DNA from: Olsenella sp. kh2p3
GTDB lineage: Bacteria > Actinomycetota > Coriobacteriia > Coriobacteriales > Atopobiaceae
Direction of reading: 5' to 3'
Length of the DNA: 64,000 bases
Assembly: GCA_900119625.1 (NCBI GenBank)
Contig: FPKD01000007.1
Span: 1 to 64,000 of the forward strand
Part shown: positions 1-8,645 of the stretch, in pieces
Layout: each line of letters starts with the position of its first letter
Numbering within the stretch: the first letter of the stretch is position 1
Notes under the pieces: model-generated
Database searches by the model: none
Seen by the model: only the letters and a program-made list of their open reading frames with translations
What the model was told of the DNA's origin: nothing
Program-made: the position numbers and the translations under genes

Positions 1-1260
1 GTGACGCCGTCGAGCGACCAGGAGTCGTCGTAGGCCTCGACCTCCGTGGACATGGTGCGCGTCCGCCCGGAGCGGTCGGTCACGTCGACGTAGAGCACGT
101 AGCGGCCGGGGCGGTAGAGGGAGAGCTCGGAGGAGGCCTCGCTCGTGCCCTTGCCGGTGTCCCTCACGGTGGAGCCCCAGAGGTCCCACCCGCCCCCGTA
201 GGACCAGACGTAGTTGTACGTGGCGCCGGCGAGGTCGCCGGACACCTGGGGCGTCACGGTGACGGGCTCGTCGACGCGGACGCGGGACGAGGAGAGCTCG
301 ACGCCGGTGAAGGACCACTCGGGGGGCGTCACCTCGAGCGTCGCGGACATGGTGCGCGTCTGCCCGGAGCGGTCGGTCACGTCGACGTAGACCGTGTAGG
401 AGCCGGGGCGGGAGACCTCGGAGGAGAGGGTCGAGGACGCGTCGGAGGTGCCGGAGCCGCTCGAGAGCACGGTGGAGCCCCACTCGCCCTGCGCCCAGGA
501 GCCGTTCCGCTGCCAGACGTAGTTGTACTCGGCGCCGTCGAGGTCGCCGGTCACCTGCGGGGTGACCGTCACGGGCTCGCCGGAGGTGACGCGGTCGGCG
601 GAGAGCTCGACGCCGGTGAAGGACCAGGACGGCGGCGTCACCTCGAGCGTGGCCGACATGGTGCGCGTCTGCCCGGAGCGGTCGGTCACGTCCACGTAGA
701 CGGTGTAGGTGCCGGGGCGGGTCAGCGTCAGCGTCCCCGTGGCCTCGCTCGTCCCCTTCCCCGTGTCCCTGGCGGTGGAGCCCCAGAGGTCCCACCCGCC
801 CTCGTAGGACCACACGTAGTTGTACGCGGCGCCTCCGAGGTCGCCGGTCACCTGCGGGGTGACCTTCACGGCCTCGCCGGAGGTCACCCGGGTGGCGGAG
901 AGGCTCACGCCGGTGAACGACCACTCGGGCGACGCCACCTCGAGCGTCGCGGACATCGTCCTCTTCTCGCCCGAGCGGTCGGTGACGTCGACGTAGACCG
1001 TGTAGGAGCCGGGGCGGGAGACCTCGGAGGAGAGGGTCGCGGAGGGGTCGGCGGTGCCGGAGCCGCTCGAGAGCACGGTGGAGCCCCACTCGCCCTCCGC
1101 CCAGGAGCCGTTGCGCTGCCACACGTAGTTGTACGTGGCGCCTCCGAGGTCGCCGGTCACCTGCGGGGTGACCGTCACGGCCTCGCCGGAGGTGACGCTG
1201 GAGGAGGAGAGCTCGACGCCGGAGAAAGACCACCCAGGTGCGACAGCGGACTCAGCAATT
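1..1260. repeat. tandem 297/309-bp coding repeats in A-B-A-B order
   Basis: The sequence CATGGTGCGCGTC or close variants recurs at 51, 348, 657 and 954, giving spacings of 297, 309 and 297 bp (99, 103 and 99 codons). Units of the same subtype resemble each other more than their neighbours, so the unit that was duplicated was probably the 606-bp (202-residue) pair. Confidence 0.85.
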
Positions 1261-1337
1261 GCAGGCAGCGTAACGGCTAGAGTACAGACGAGCGCCAAGG
1301 CCAGGCCCACTAGACGGTTGACTGGTTTCAAACTCAT
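1..1337 (-). CDS. secreted protein with alternating Ig-like repeats (C-terminus outside window)
   Basis: The first 445 residues are visible; the gene runs off the window edge. It starts with ATG at 1337, preceded by GGAGGTCG. Residues 1-28 form a signal peptide (basic start MSLKPVNR, hydrophobic core, ALA-type end). After it come at least four Ig-like/PKD-like domains of about 99 or 103 residues, each with WSFTGVELS, VTVTPQVTGDL, YNYVW, RPGSYTVYVDVTDRSG and RTMSATLEV. Two subtypes alternate: one has WQRNGSW..GEWGSTVLSSGSG, the other WSYEGGWDLWGST.RDTGKGT. Such repeats are typical stalks of cell-surface or secreted proteins. No cysteine is visible. The gene is divergent from the glycosyltransferase, which suggests a cell-envelope context. 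The catalytic or anchoring part, if any, is not visible. Confidence 0.85.
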   Translation of the reverse strand, partial: MSLKPVNRLVGLALALVCTLAVTLPAIAESAVAPGWSFSGVELSSSSVTSGEAVTVTPQVTGDLGGATYNYVWQRNGSWAEGEWGSTVLSSGSGTADPSATLSSEVSRPGSYTVYVDVTDRSGEKRTMSATLEVASPEWSFTGVSLSATRVTSGEAVKVTPQVTGDLGGAAYNYVWSYEGGWDLWGSTARDTGKGTSEATGTLTLTRPGTYTVYVDVTDRSGQTRTMSATLEVTPPSWSFTGVELSADRVTSGEPVTVTPQVTGDLDGAEYNYVWQRNGSWAQGEWGSTVLSSGSGTSDASSTLSSEVSRPGSYTVYVDVTDRSGQTRTMSATLEVTPPEWSFTGVELSSSRVRVDEPVTVTPQVSGDLAGATYNYVWSYGGGWDLWGSTVRDTGKGTSEASSELSLYRPGRYVLYVDVTDRSGRTRTMSTEVEAYDDSWSLDGV

Positions 1338-1369
1338 CGACCTCCAAGAGGTTCTGCTTGGTGACTCTT

Positions 1370-1398
1370 TTGTGAATATTTTCAGTCACAAGTATAGT
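1370..1398 (+). promoter_or_regulatory. promoter of the glycosyltransferase gene, with overlapping inverted repeat
   Basis: TTGTGA at 1370-1375 and TATAGT at 1393-1398 are separated by exactly 17 bp, a good sigma-70-type promoter. An inverted repeat TTGTGA-N10-TCACAA (1370-1375 and 1386-1391) overlaps the -35 element and spacer, so a regulator may bind there. Transcription would begin near 1405. Confidence 0.55.
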
Positions 1399-1522
1399 CT
1401 CTCGTCAATTTGAGCATTGCACACGTTTGTCAGAAGCAACGAATCCAAGCAAAGAAGGCGTGCGCCAACTGCTAGACTTGGGAAAACCCGAAGGGAATAA
1501 TCTCGGTAATGAGGACTTGCCT

Positions 1523-2929
1523 ATGCCAAGCACCGAAAGCGATAAACCCGCAATTGCCTTCCATTACTTTACGTTTGGCATTGGCGGCGGCGAGAAGGTG
1601 ACTTCTCTGCTCATCAAATGTTTTGTTGAGCACGGATATCCCGTCACACTTCTTACCGACATTCCGCTTTCCGAAAACCACCAAGAACTGCCCAGCTCAG
1701 TTGATTGCGTAGTCCTCCCCTCGGCTGGAGACGCGCGTAGCCAACTTATTCAGGACACAATCGCCCAGCGAAACATCAAGGTTGTGGTGTATGCAAGTTG
1801 GCTCTCTACTAAAGCAATCCAGGACGAGGCAGCCATACAGGCGGCTGGCGCCAAATTCGTGTACTTCCCACAGAGCTGCGTCGCTTACTTTGTTGACAAG
1901 CCCGACGGCCAATCGCTCCTGCACACCATGAGAACATGCGCTCAAAGCGCAGATGCGGTTGCGGCGCTTGGCCAGTCGGATGTGCTGTTCTGGAAGACTT
2001 GGTGCCCAAACTCGTTCCTCGTTACCAATCCCGTTGGCGACTACCTTGCACAAGACACAACAATCCCCCACGTAAGAGGCACCCGCACTGTCGTATGGTG
2101 CGGAAGACTCGATCCGCGCGAGAAGCGTCCCGACCTGGCAATTGAGGTCTTCTCGGCATTCCATCGTGTGCGGCCAGGCTATCGGCTCGTTATCGTAGGC
2201 GGGGGCGACGACAACGTTCTTGCGGGTCTCAAGGACCTGGCCGCTCAAAGGGGTATCGCAGATGCGGTGACCTTCGTCGGCTGGGTGAACGACTGCACGC
2301 CATACCTCGTCGATTCCGACATATACATCCAGACGTCACCCGTAGAGGGCTTCTGCCTAACTCTTTGCGAGGCAATGAACGTTGGCGTCCCCTCGGTCTG
2401 CTTCGAGCTGCCAAACTGCGAGCCAACAAGGGATAGCGGCGTAATGCAAGTTCCCTGGAACGACATCGAGCAGTTCGTAAACGCGCTTGTCTTTCTCGCT
2501 GACTGTAGCGACAACACCTACAGTTCCATCTCGAAACAGGAGTATCAGCGCGTACGAGAACTCTGCGACAAGGACATCTACGGCGAGTGGCATCACGTGC
2601 TGGCTGCGGCTCTCGCGCAGGCATCTGCTGATGGCGACAAGGTCGACGACACTCAGACTCGTCTTATGGAATCTCTTGCAGGAGGGTACACGCGGCTTGC
2701 AGACGAGACCGCAAGGGCCACGCAGAGGTGCCATGAGCTTGCCAATGATGTGGAGCGCCAGTCAAATGACCTACGCGAGAAGGACTCTCGCATCCAAGAA
2801 CTAGAGGGGGAGCTTGCCGCCGAGCGTGCGAAAGTCGCCCGATTCGACACCTCAATCTCTTTCAAAATTGGGCGTGCCGTAACAGCCCCACCAAGGTTTA
2901 TCCGAGATCACCTTGCAAGGCATCGGTAA
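1523..2929 (+). CDS. GT4-family glycosyltransferase with C-terminal coiled coil
   Basis: Predicted 468-residue retaining glycosyltransferase of the GT4/Glycos_transf_1 type, acting on a cell-envelope glycan at the cytoplasmic face. The N-terminal fold has the loop FGIGGGEKVTS near residue 12. The C-terminal nucleotide-sugar domain has VVWCGRLDPREKRPDLA near residue 188 and the E-x7-E type motif EGFCLTLCEAMNVGVPSV near residue 274. Residues about 380-440 form a heptad-rich coiled coil, ending in SISFKIGRAVTAPPRFIRDH, a tail I have seen on rhamnan or wall-polysaccharide glycosyltransferases. ATG at 1523 with GAGGAC seven bases upstream is preferred; an in-frame TTG at 1427 would add 32 residues but has no visible ribosome-binding site. 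The gene looks less GC-rich than its neighbours, as surface-polysaccharide genes often do. The sugar and acceptor cannot be told. Confidence 0.8.
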   Translation: MPSTESDKPAIAFHYFTFGIGGGEKVTSLLIKCFVEHGYPVTLLTDIPLSENHQELPSSVDCVVLPSAGDARSQLIQDTIAQRNIKVVVYASWLSTKAIQDEAAIQAAGAKFVYFPQSCVAYFVDKPDGQSLLHTMRTCAQSADAVAALGQSDVLFWKTWCPNSFLVTNPVGDYLAQDTTIPHVRGTRTVVWCGRLDPREKRPDLAIEVFSAFHRVRPGYRLVIVGGGDDNVLAGLKDLAAQRGIADAVTFVGWVNDCTPYLVDSDIYIQTSPVEGFCLTLCEAMNVGVPSVCFELPNCEPTRDSGVMQVPWNDIEQFVNALVFLADCSDNTYSSISKQEYQRVRELCDKDIYGEWHHVLAAALAQASADGDKVDDTQTRLMESLAGGYTRLADETARATQRCHELANDVERQSNDLREKDSRIQELEGELAAERAKVARFDTSISFKIGRAVTAPPRFIRDHLARHR

Positions 2930-2984
2930 CAGCGCTAAGGAACTCGACCGACAGCTTTTTCAGGCCACTTTGCACAGCCGTACA

Positions 2985-5900
2985 TTAGTCCACGCTCTTC
3001 AGGCTCTCCACCATGTCAACGGCGTCGAGGTGGCGCCGCATAGCGAGCATCACTAGCAGCGTGAATCCCATCGTGAGGGCAAATGCAAAGCCATAGCTCG
3101 TCGCGTGGATGGTGCGCCCAAACATCACGTAGTCGACCTCGGCAGTGGTGACTACGAAGTTCTCGAGCCACGTCCCCAGAAGCAAGCCCACCGCGTCGCC
3201 AATTGCCGCGGTAATGACTATCTCGCGGAAGATGTAGGCGTGAACCTCTCGGCGTGTAAACCCAAGCACGCGCAGGCTTGCTATCTCACGCACGCGCTCG
3301 GCCACGTTGATGTTCGTGAGGTTGTAGAGCACGATGAAGGCAAGTGCCGCGGCCGAGACCACCAACACGACGACAACCGCATCCACCACCGAGAGCATGG
3401 ACCGGTAGAGCTCGATCGTCTCGGACGAGAAAGCCACGGTCGAGACAGCGCCCTCGTCGTGGAGCGCCTCGGAGAGCGCGGTGCGTCCGTCCGCGTCGAG
3501 CGTGGTTGCCACCAGAACGGTCGAGAAGGACGGCTCACTTGCATCCACCTTGGTCCAGGCATCGGGCCCCACGTAGACGTAGTTCCCCACGTAGTTCTCG
3601 CAGATGCCGGTCACCGTAAGGGCATGCCCCTCGCCCGTTGCGTTGCCCACCTCGTCCACGTCGCGAAGCACCACCGTATCGCCAACGCCAATGCCCAGGC
3701 GGGTCGCGAGCTTCTCGGTAATGACAACGGAGTCGTTGTCGAAGGGTATCTCCTCGTGCGTGGTGCGGCTCCGCAGCGTCACCGCGCCCTCGAAGGTGGA
3801 CGCATCCTGCGGGACAACCACGCTCACGCGCAGCGTGTCTGTGGTGCCGCTGCTGGCGCCGGCGTGCATGGTGACCTCCTGCACGCGGTCCTCGCGTGTC
3901 ACCTGGCCGGTCGAGGCAAGGATGTCCTCCACGGCAGCCATGTCTTCATCGGTGGCACCGTCCTTGAGCCCCACAGTGGTGTCGTAGTGAACGATGGGTC
4001 CGTACTGGCAGTCGATGATGTCCCAGATGGCATCGTGAAGGCCAAAGCCCACCAAGAGCAGCGCCGTGCAGCCCGCCACCCCAGCCACCGTCATGGCAAG
4101 ACGGCGCTTGTAGCGGAACATGTTGCGGCAGGTGACCTTCCACGAGAACGAGAGCCTGTTCCAGAGCGGGCGGATGCCCTCGAGAAGAATCCGCTTCCCT
4201 GGCTTGGGCGCCAGCGGGAGCATGAGCTGGGCGGGCGTCTCGCGCAGGCTTGAGACAACCGCACCCCAGGTAGCGACAAGCGTCACGCCCACGCCCACGC
4301 CACCAGACACCAGAGCCACCGCGGGGTCCACGGGAAGCGGCCATGCCATGGCAGGCACGGCGTAGATAACGCCGTAGGAAGCCATGATGATGGCCGGAAG
4401 CGCCTGCGAGAGCACGGTGATACCCAGAACCGCACCTCCCACGCTGGCGATGGCGGCATAGACCAGGTAGCGCGAGGCGATGCGGCCCTTGGAGTAGCCC
4501 AGAGCCTTGAGTGTGCCGATAAGGACGCGGTCGTCCTCTACCATGCGGGTCATGGTGGTAAGCGCAACAAGCGCAGCCACGAGGAAGAAGAAGACCGGAA
4601 AGACGTTAGCGATGCCGTCCATGCGGCGCGTGTCCTGCATATAGGTCTCGACGCCCTCGTCCTGCGTGCGGTCGAGCAGGTAGACGTCGGGCTTCTCGAG
4701 CGCGTCTACCTGGGCCTGGGCATCATCGATCTTCGCCTGTGCGTCATCGAGCTGCGACTGGACGTCTGCTTCCTGCTCCTGGTAGTTGGCAAGGCCCTCC
4801 TCGTAGCTTGCCTTGGCGTCCGCCAGCTGGTCTTCGGCCTGGGCAAGCTGGTCCTCGTTCTGGTCGAGCGTGGCCTGAGCAGCCGCAAGCTCTGCCTCGG
4901 CGCTCGCGCGCTGCTGGTCGAGCTGGGCATTGGCGGCGTCAAGCTGGGACTGGGCGTCCGTAAGCTGCGCCTGCGCCGAGGAGAGCTGTTCCACGCCCAC
5001 AAGCGCCTGGTTTACCTGGTCGAGTGATGTCTGCGCCGCTGCAAGCTGAGCGCGCAGGGCCTCGAGCGTTGCCTGATCCGCAGCGTCACCCAGCGCCTCC
5101 AAGGCAGAAATCTGCTGTTCGAGGGCATCGATACCTGCGCTGGCCTGCTCCTTCTGGGCAAAAAGCGAGGAGGCCGCCTCGTCGAGCGAGGAGGCGCCAG
5201 TCTGCGCGAGCAGGGCGGACGTGCTCGTCTCGAGCTCCTGACGCTGCTGGTCGAGCGTTGCCTGGTTGGCATCGATCTGGTCCTGGGCGTCCTGCAGCTG
5301 CGATGCTGCCTCGGCACGCTTTTGTTCGAGCTGCGCCCGGCCATCCTCGAGTTGCGCCCTGCCGGAGGCAATCTCTTCCTCACCCGAGGCAATCTGCTGC
5401 GCCGCGTCGTCCAGCTGCGACTTGGCATCCGCAAGCTGCGATTCCGCGTCCGCGCGCTCCTGGTCGAGCTGAGCCTGCGCGTCGTCCACCTTGGCCTGGG
5501 CATCCTGGCGCAGATCACCGAGACGTGCCTGGGCCAGCTCGTCCAGGCGTGCGGAGAGCGCCTCCTCCGTGGGTGAGATGGCATCTTCGTAGAACGAGCT
5601 TCCGCTCACGGCTGCGTCCGCCCCATCGACGCTCAGGTAGAGCGTGGTCCATGGGTAGTCGTCCGAGAAGGCCGAGGGCAGCACGTAGGCCACCTGCTTC
5701 ACGGACCCGTCACCAAGCGTCGTGGTGCCAAAGGTGCCTGTGTAGGGATAGCTCGGCGAGCTCATGAGCCCCACCACGGTGAAGGTGCGCACCGAAAGCG
5801 TGCCGTCGAGGTCATCCGTACCGTAGAGGACCTCCACCGTATCGCCCACTTCAAGGCCGGGCGTGGCAGCATCACCGTCGAGCAAGCACTCGTCAGCAGA

Positions 5901-6347
5901 CTGCGGCCAGCGCCCCGCCGTCAGGTGCACGCGGTTGAGGTAGGAGTTGTCGGAGGACTCGACCGTCTCGTCAGACGTGCTTGTCGCCGCTTGCGCCGCA
6001 TCCGCGTCGAGCGACGTGATGCGCACGGCCATCTGCTCGTTGCCAACGCGCGCCATCACGTCGGTGGAGCTTGAGGGCATGACCGCCGTGACGCCCTCGG
6101 TAGACGAGACGCGCTCCACGTCCTTCTCCGAGAAGCCCTTCGTGGAAACCAGCCGCAGGTCATAGAGCTTGCAGCCATCAAACCAGCGGTCCGCGGCAAG
6201 GCGCATGTCTCGTCCTGACATCTGCAGGCCGGCCAAAAAGCCGCAGCCCAGGGCCACGATGCCCGTGATGGCAAAGAAGCGCCCCATCGAGCCGCGGATG
6301 CTCCTCCACACACTTCTTGTGAACGGCGAGGCTGCCACCCCTACCAC
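2985..6347 (-). CDS. giant FtsX-type ABC permease with long extracellular coiled coil
   Basis: 1120-residue MacB/FtsX-family permease. A first membrane helix at about residues 20-40 is followed by an extracytoplasmic domain, then a Gln/Ala-rich heptad coiled coil at about 279-552 (repeating AQLDQ, ADAKSQLDDA). Then come membrane helices around 580-720 and a second FtsX core with helices around 995-1110. The two FtsX halves lie in one chain, so with the adjacent ATPase it could form a complete exporter or a mechanotransmitter. The GTG start at 6347 overlaps the stop of the ATPase gene by 7 nt, and the ribosome-binding GAGG lies inside that gene, so translation is coupled. The coiled coil suggests reach through the cell wall. 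Substrate unknown; lipoprotein release, peptide export or wall-hydrolase control are all possible. Confidence 0.85.
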   Translation of the reverse strand: MVGVAASPFTRSVWRSIRGSMGRFFAITGIVALGCGFLAGLQMSGRDMRLAADRWFDGCKLYDLRLVSTKGFSEKDVERVSSTEGVTAVMPSSSTDVMARVGNEQMAVRITSLDADAAQAATSTSDETVESSDNSYLNRVHLTAGRWPQSADECLLDGDAATPGLEVGDTVEVLYGTDDLDGTLSVRTFTVVGLMSSPSYPYTGTFGTTTLGDGSVKQVAYVLPSAFSDDYPWTTLYLSVDGADAAVSGSSFYEDAISPTEEALSARLDELAQARLGDLRQDAQAKVDDAQAQLDQERADAESQLADAKSQLDDAAQQIASGEEEIASGRAQLEDGRAQLEQKRAEAASQLQDAQDQIDANQATLDQQRQELETSTSALLAQTGASSLDEAASSLFAQKEQASAGIDALEQQISALEALGDAADQATLEALRAQLAAAQTSLDQVNQALVGVEQLSSAQAQLTDAQSQLDAANAQLDQQRASAEAELAAAQATLDQNEDQLAQAEDQLADAKASYEEGLANYQEQEADVQSQLDDAQAKIDDAQAQVDALEKPDVYLLDRTQDEGVETYMQDTRRMDGIANVFPVFFFLVAALVALTTMTRMVEDDRVLIGTLKALGYSKGRIASRYLVYAAIASVGGAVLGITVLSQALPAIIMASYGVIYAVPAMAWPLPVDPAVALVSGGVGVGVTLVATWGAVVSSLRETPAQLMLPLAPKPGKRILLEGIRPLWNRLSFSWKVTCRNMFRYKRRLAMTVAGVAGCTALLLVGFGLHDAIWDIIDCQYGPIVHYDTTVGLKDGATDEDMAAVEDILASTGQVTREDRVQEVTMHAGASSGTTDTLRVSVVVPQDASTFEGAVTLRSRTTHEEIPFDNDSVVITEKLATRLGIGVGDTVVLRDVDEVGNATGEGHALTVTGICENYVGNYVYVGPDAWTKVDASEPSFSTVLVATTLDADGRTALSEALHDEGAVSTVAFSSETIELYRSMLSVVDAVVVVLVVSAAALAFIVLYNLTNINVAERVREIASLRVLGFTRREVHAYIFREIVITAAIGDAVGLLLGTWLENFVVTTAEVDYVMFGRTIHATSYGFAFALTMGFTLLVMLAMRRHLDAVDMVESLKSVD

Positions 6348-7075
6348 TCGACCTCTGCCGCATCGAGCGGGTACTCGTTTGTCTCGACGCTCTCGGCGCG
6401 TCCCTCTCGCACGTGAATCACTCGGTTAGCGATCTGGGTGAAGGCGGAGTTGTGGGTCACAATTGCCACGGTGCGGCCGCGCTCGCGGCAGGTGCGCTGG
6501 AGAAGCCCCAGAATCTGCTTGCCCGTCACGTAGTCCAGGGCACCCGTGGGCTCGTCGCAGAGCAGAAGCTTGGGGTTCTTGGCAAGCGCGCGGGCAATGG
6601 CAACGCGCTGCTGCTCACCGCCGGAGAGCTGCGCCGGAAACATGTCCTTGCGCTCGGCGAGGCCAACCTCGTCAAGCACCTCGGCTGCTGGAAGCGGATC
6701 CGTGCAAATCTGGCTTGCGAGCTCGACGTTCTCGAGTGCGGTGAGGTTCTGCACCAGGTTGTAGAACTGGAACACAAAGCCAATGTCATGCCGGCGGTAG
6801 AGTGTGAGGTCGTGCTCAGAGAGCCCCGAGACCTCGCGGCCCGCAAGCCGGATGGACCCGGAGGTGCAGGAGTCCATGCCTCCAAGCATGTTGAGTACCG
6901 TGGTCTTGCCGGCGCCGGACGGCCCCACAATCACGCAGAGCTCGCCCTCCTCGATGTCGAAGGACATGCCGGCAACCGCATGGACTTCGACGCTACCCAT
7001 GTGGTAGGTCTTACAGACGTCCCTGAACTCAACAAATGCCATGTAACACGCCCAATCCCAGCGGTACCCAGCCAT
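6341..7075 (-). CDS. ABC transporter ATPase (MacB/LolD type)
   Basis: 244-residue ATPase partner of the FtsX permease that follows it. Walker [10 protein letters not shown]-loop QFYN, signature [15 protein letters not shown], Walker [13 protein letters not shown] and an H-loop THN are all present, in the spacing of the MacB/LolD family. The ATG at 7075 overlaps the stop of the upstream small gene as TGATG, with AAGGA just before it. A second ATG at 7042 (MAFVEF) matches where the family usually starts and is an alternative. It powers the export or conformational signalling carried out by the giant permease. Confidence 0.9.
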   Translation of the reverse strand: MAGYRWDWACYMAFVEFRDVCKTYHMGSVEVHAVAGMSFDIEEGELCVIVGPSGAGKTTVLNMLGGMDSCTSGSIRLAGREVSGLSEHDLTLYRRHDIGFVFQFYNLVQNLTALENVELASQICTDPLPAAEVLDEVGLAERKDMFPAQLSGGEQQRVAIARALAKNPKLLLCDEPTGALDYVTGKQILGLLQRTCRERGRTVAIVTHNSAFTQIANRVIHVREGRAESVETNEYPLDAAEVEW

Positions 7076-7308
7076 CAGTCCTTGTCCACATTATGCCCGG
7101 GACCGCGCTGGATGGCAGGCGGCGCCGAGTGAGGCCACGGCCTTGGCCCGTGGGCGGTACCCTCCTCCTGCTGGCGCTCGCGCTCGGCGAGCATGGCGCG
7201 ATACCCCTTGAGCGGGTCAAATGGCGAGAAGATCTTTGCCCGCTCCGAGAGGGGCATGGGCTGGCGCGGATGTGGCGTGGCGCGCCCGCCGGCGGCGCTA
7301 CTCTCCAC
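7075..7308 (-). CDS. small YolD-like protein next to the Y-family polymerase
   Basis: Predicted 77-residue soluble protein. Its conserved-looking centre (PMPLSERAKIFSPFDPLKGYR) is the kind of sequence found in YolD-like proteins encoded beside UmuC/DinB-type polymerases in Gram-positive bacteria; the family link is from memory. The GTG at 7308 overlaps the polymerase stop by 11 nt and follows a GGGGG stretch; ATG at 7257 would give a 60-residue form but lacks a ribosome-binding site. Its stop overlaps the next start as TGATG, so it is the link between a DNA-repair pair and an exporter pair. Probably a helper of the polymerase; function unproven. Confidence 0.6.
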   Translation of the reverse strand: MESSAAGGRATPHPRQPMPLSERAKIFSPFDPLKGYRAMLAERERQQEEGTAHGPRPWPHSAPPAIQRGPGHNVDKD

Positions 7309-8644
7309 TGCGATGACCCCCAATCTGCAGGTTGCGCTCGCGCGTGGTTGCCTCGGGGAGAAGGTCCACGCCTTTGAGCAGCGAGTTCTTTCCAAACTTG
7401 CGCTTCACGGCGCTGATGGCCTCCTGCCGGCGGCGCTCACGGGCGTCCGCTTCTGGTGTGGCAAAGAGGCTGTCCTGGACGCCGGGGGCATCCTCGGGAA
7501 GCACGCCTGTGGCCGTGAGGCCAAGGCGGTGCACCGGGCGCGAACGGTCAACGGAGGAATCGAAGATGCGCGTGATTGCAGCCATGATCTGTTCGCGCGA
7601 GCTGGTGGGCACAAGGAGACGCTCGGTGCCGCCGGCGGAGGCAACGGCGCGGTACCAGGCACGAGGGTCCGAGCGGTCACGAATGCCCGCGCGCTCCTCG
7701 GCCGAGAGGTCGTATCCCACGTACAGGCTCACGCCACTGGCAACAAGCCGCTGGTCAACGAGGTCGAGCGCGAGAGAGTCTGCCATCTCGCGAGCAATGA
7801 TGCGCGCACCGGCAAAGTCTCGGTTGCAGCCGAGAACCTGCGCCGTCGAGACGGAATGTGAGCCGGAGCGATAGGCCTTGATGTCTGCCATAGTCACGGG
7901 CTCCACGCCCCAGGCGTGGTCGATGAGTATCTCCGCGTCAACGCCAAACTCCCGGTAGAGGGGCTCGGCTGGGTAGGTGGCAACCTGGCCCATGGTATGT
8001 ATGCCCATGGCTGCCAGGCGCTCGGCAATGCCAGGGCCCACGCGCCAGAAGTCCGTGATGGGACGGTGGTTCCAGAGCGTGGCGCGATAAGTCTCCTCGT
8101 CCAGCTCGCCAAAGAAGTCCCTGCTGTGCTTGGCGGTGATGTCGAGTGCGATCTTTGCCAGGTAGAGGTTGGTACCAAGCCCGCAGGTGGCGGGGATGCC
8201 AGTGGTCTTCACCACATCCTCGCGAATGCGCTCACCAAGCTCGCGCGCCGTGCAGCCGTAGAGGTCGAGATAGCCCGTGATGTCCATGAAGGCCTCGTCT
8301 ATCGAGTAGACGTGGATGTCTTCCGGGGCAATCCAGCGCAGGTAGACCGCATAGACGTCACACGAGCGCTCCATGTAGAGCGCCATTCTCGGCGGCACCA
8401 TCACGTAGTCGATGGTCTGAGGGATCTCGAAGACGCGGCATCGGTTGCGCACGCCCAGCGCCTTCATGGCCGGCGAGACCGCAAGGCAGATGGTCTTCTC
8501 AGTGCGCGAGGGATCGGCCACCACGAGGCGCGTCGCGAGCGGGTCAAGGCCGCGCTCCACGCACTCAACGCTGGCGTAGAAGCTCTTGAGATCTATGCAG
8601 AGGTACTGGCGCTCCTGTGCGCGCGCCGCAAGGGCGTCTGCCAC
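7298..8644 (-). CDS. Y-family DNA polymerase (UmuC/ImpB type)
   Basis: 448-residue translesion polymerase. The catalytic palm motifs are intact: IDLKSFYASVEC near the start and YSIDEAFMDIT in the middle. They are followed by a helix-hairpin-helix-like stretch (VGPGIAERLAAMGI) and a little-finger domain. It copies damaged DNA at the cost of accuracy. GTG at 8644, one base after the DJ-1 stop, is the likely start; the longer upstream frame is an overlap with that gene. No LexA box was found at the head of this operon, so its SOS control is uncertain. Confidence 0.85.
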   Translation of the reverse strand: MADALAARAQERQYLCIDLKSFYASVECVERGLDPLATRLVVADPSRTEKTICLAVSPAMKALGVRNRCRVFEIPQTIDYVMVPPRMALYMERSCDVYAVYLRWIAPEDIHVYSIDEAFMDITGYLDLYGCTARELGERIREDVVKTTGIPATCGLGTNLYLAKIALDITAKHSRDFFGELDEETYRATLWNHRPITDFWRVGPGIAERLAAMGIHTMGQVATYPAEPLYREFGVDAEILIDHAWGVEPVTMADIKAYRSGSHSVSTAQVLGCNRDFAGARIIAREMADSLALDLVDQRLVASGVSLYVGYDLSAEERAGIRDRSDPRAWYRAVASAGGTERLLVPTSSREQIMAAITRIFDSSVDRSRPVHRLGLTATGVLPEDAPGVQDSLFATPEADARERRRQEAISAVKRKFGKNSLLKGVDLLPEATTRERNLQIGGHRSGE

Positions 8645-8645
8645 G

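Noticed and set aside
1427..1522. Upstream TTG start for the glycosyltransferase
   Set aside because: No ribosome-binding site and no family-like residues; ATG at 1523 has GAGGAC at good spacing. Not fully excluded, since the promoter lies close to the TTG.
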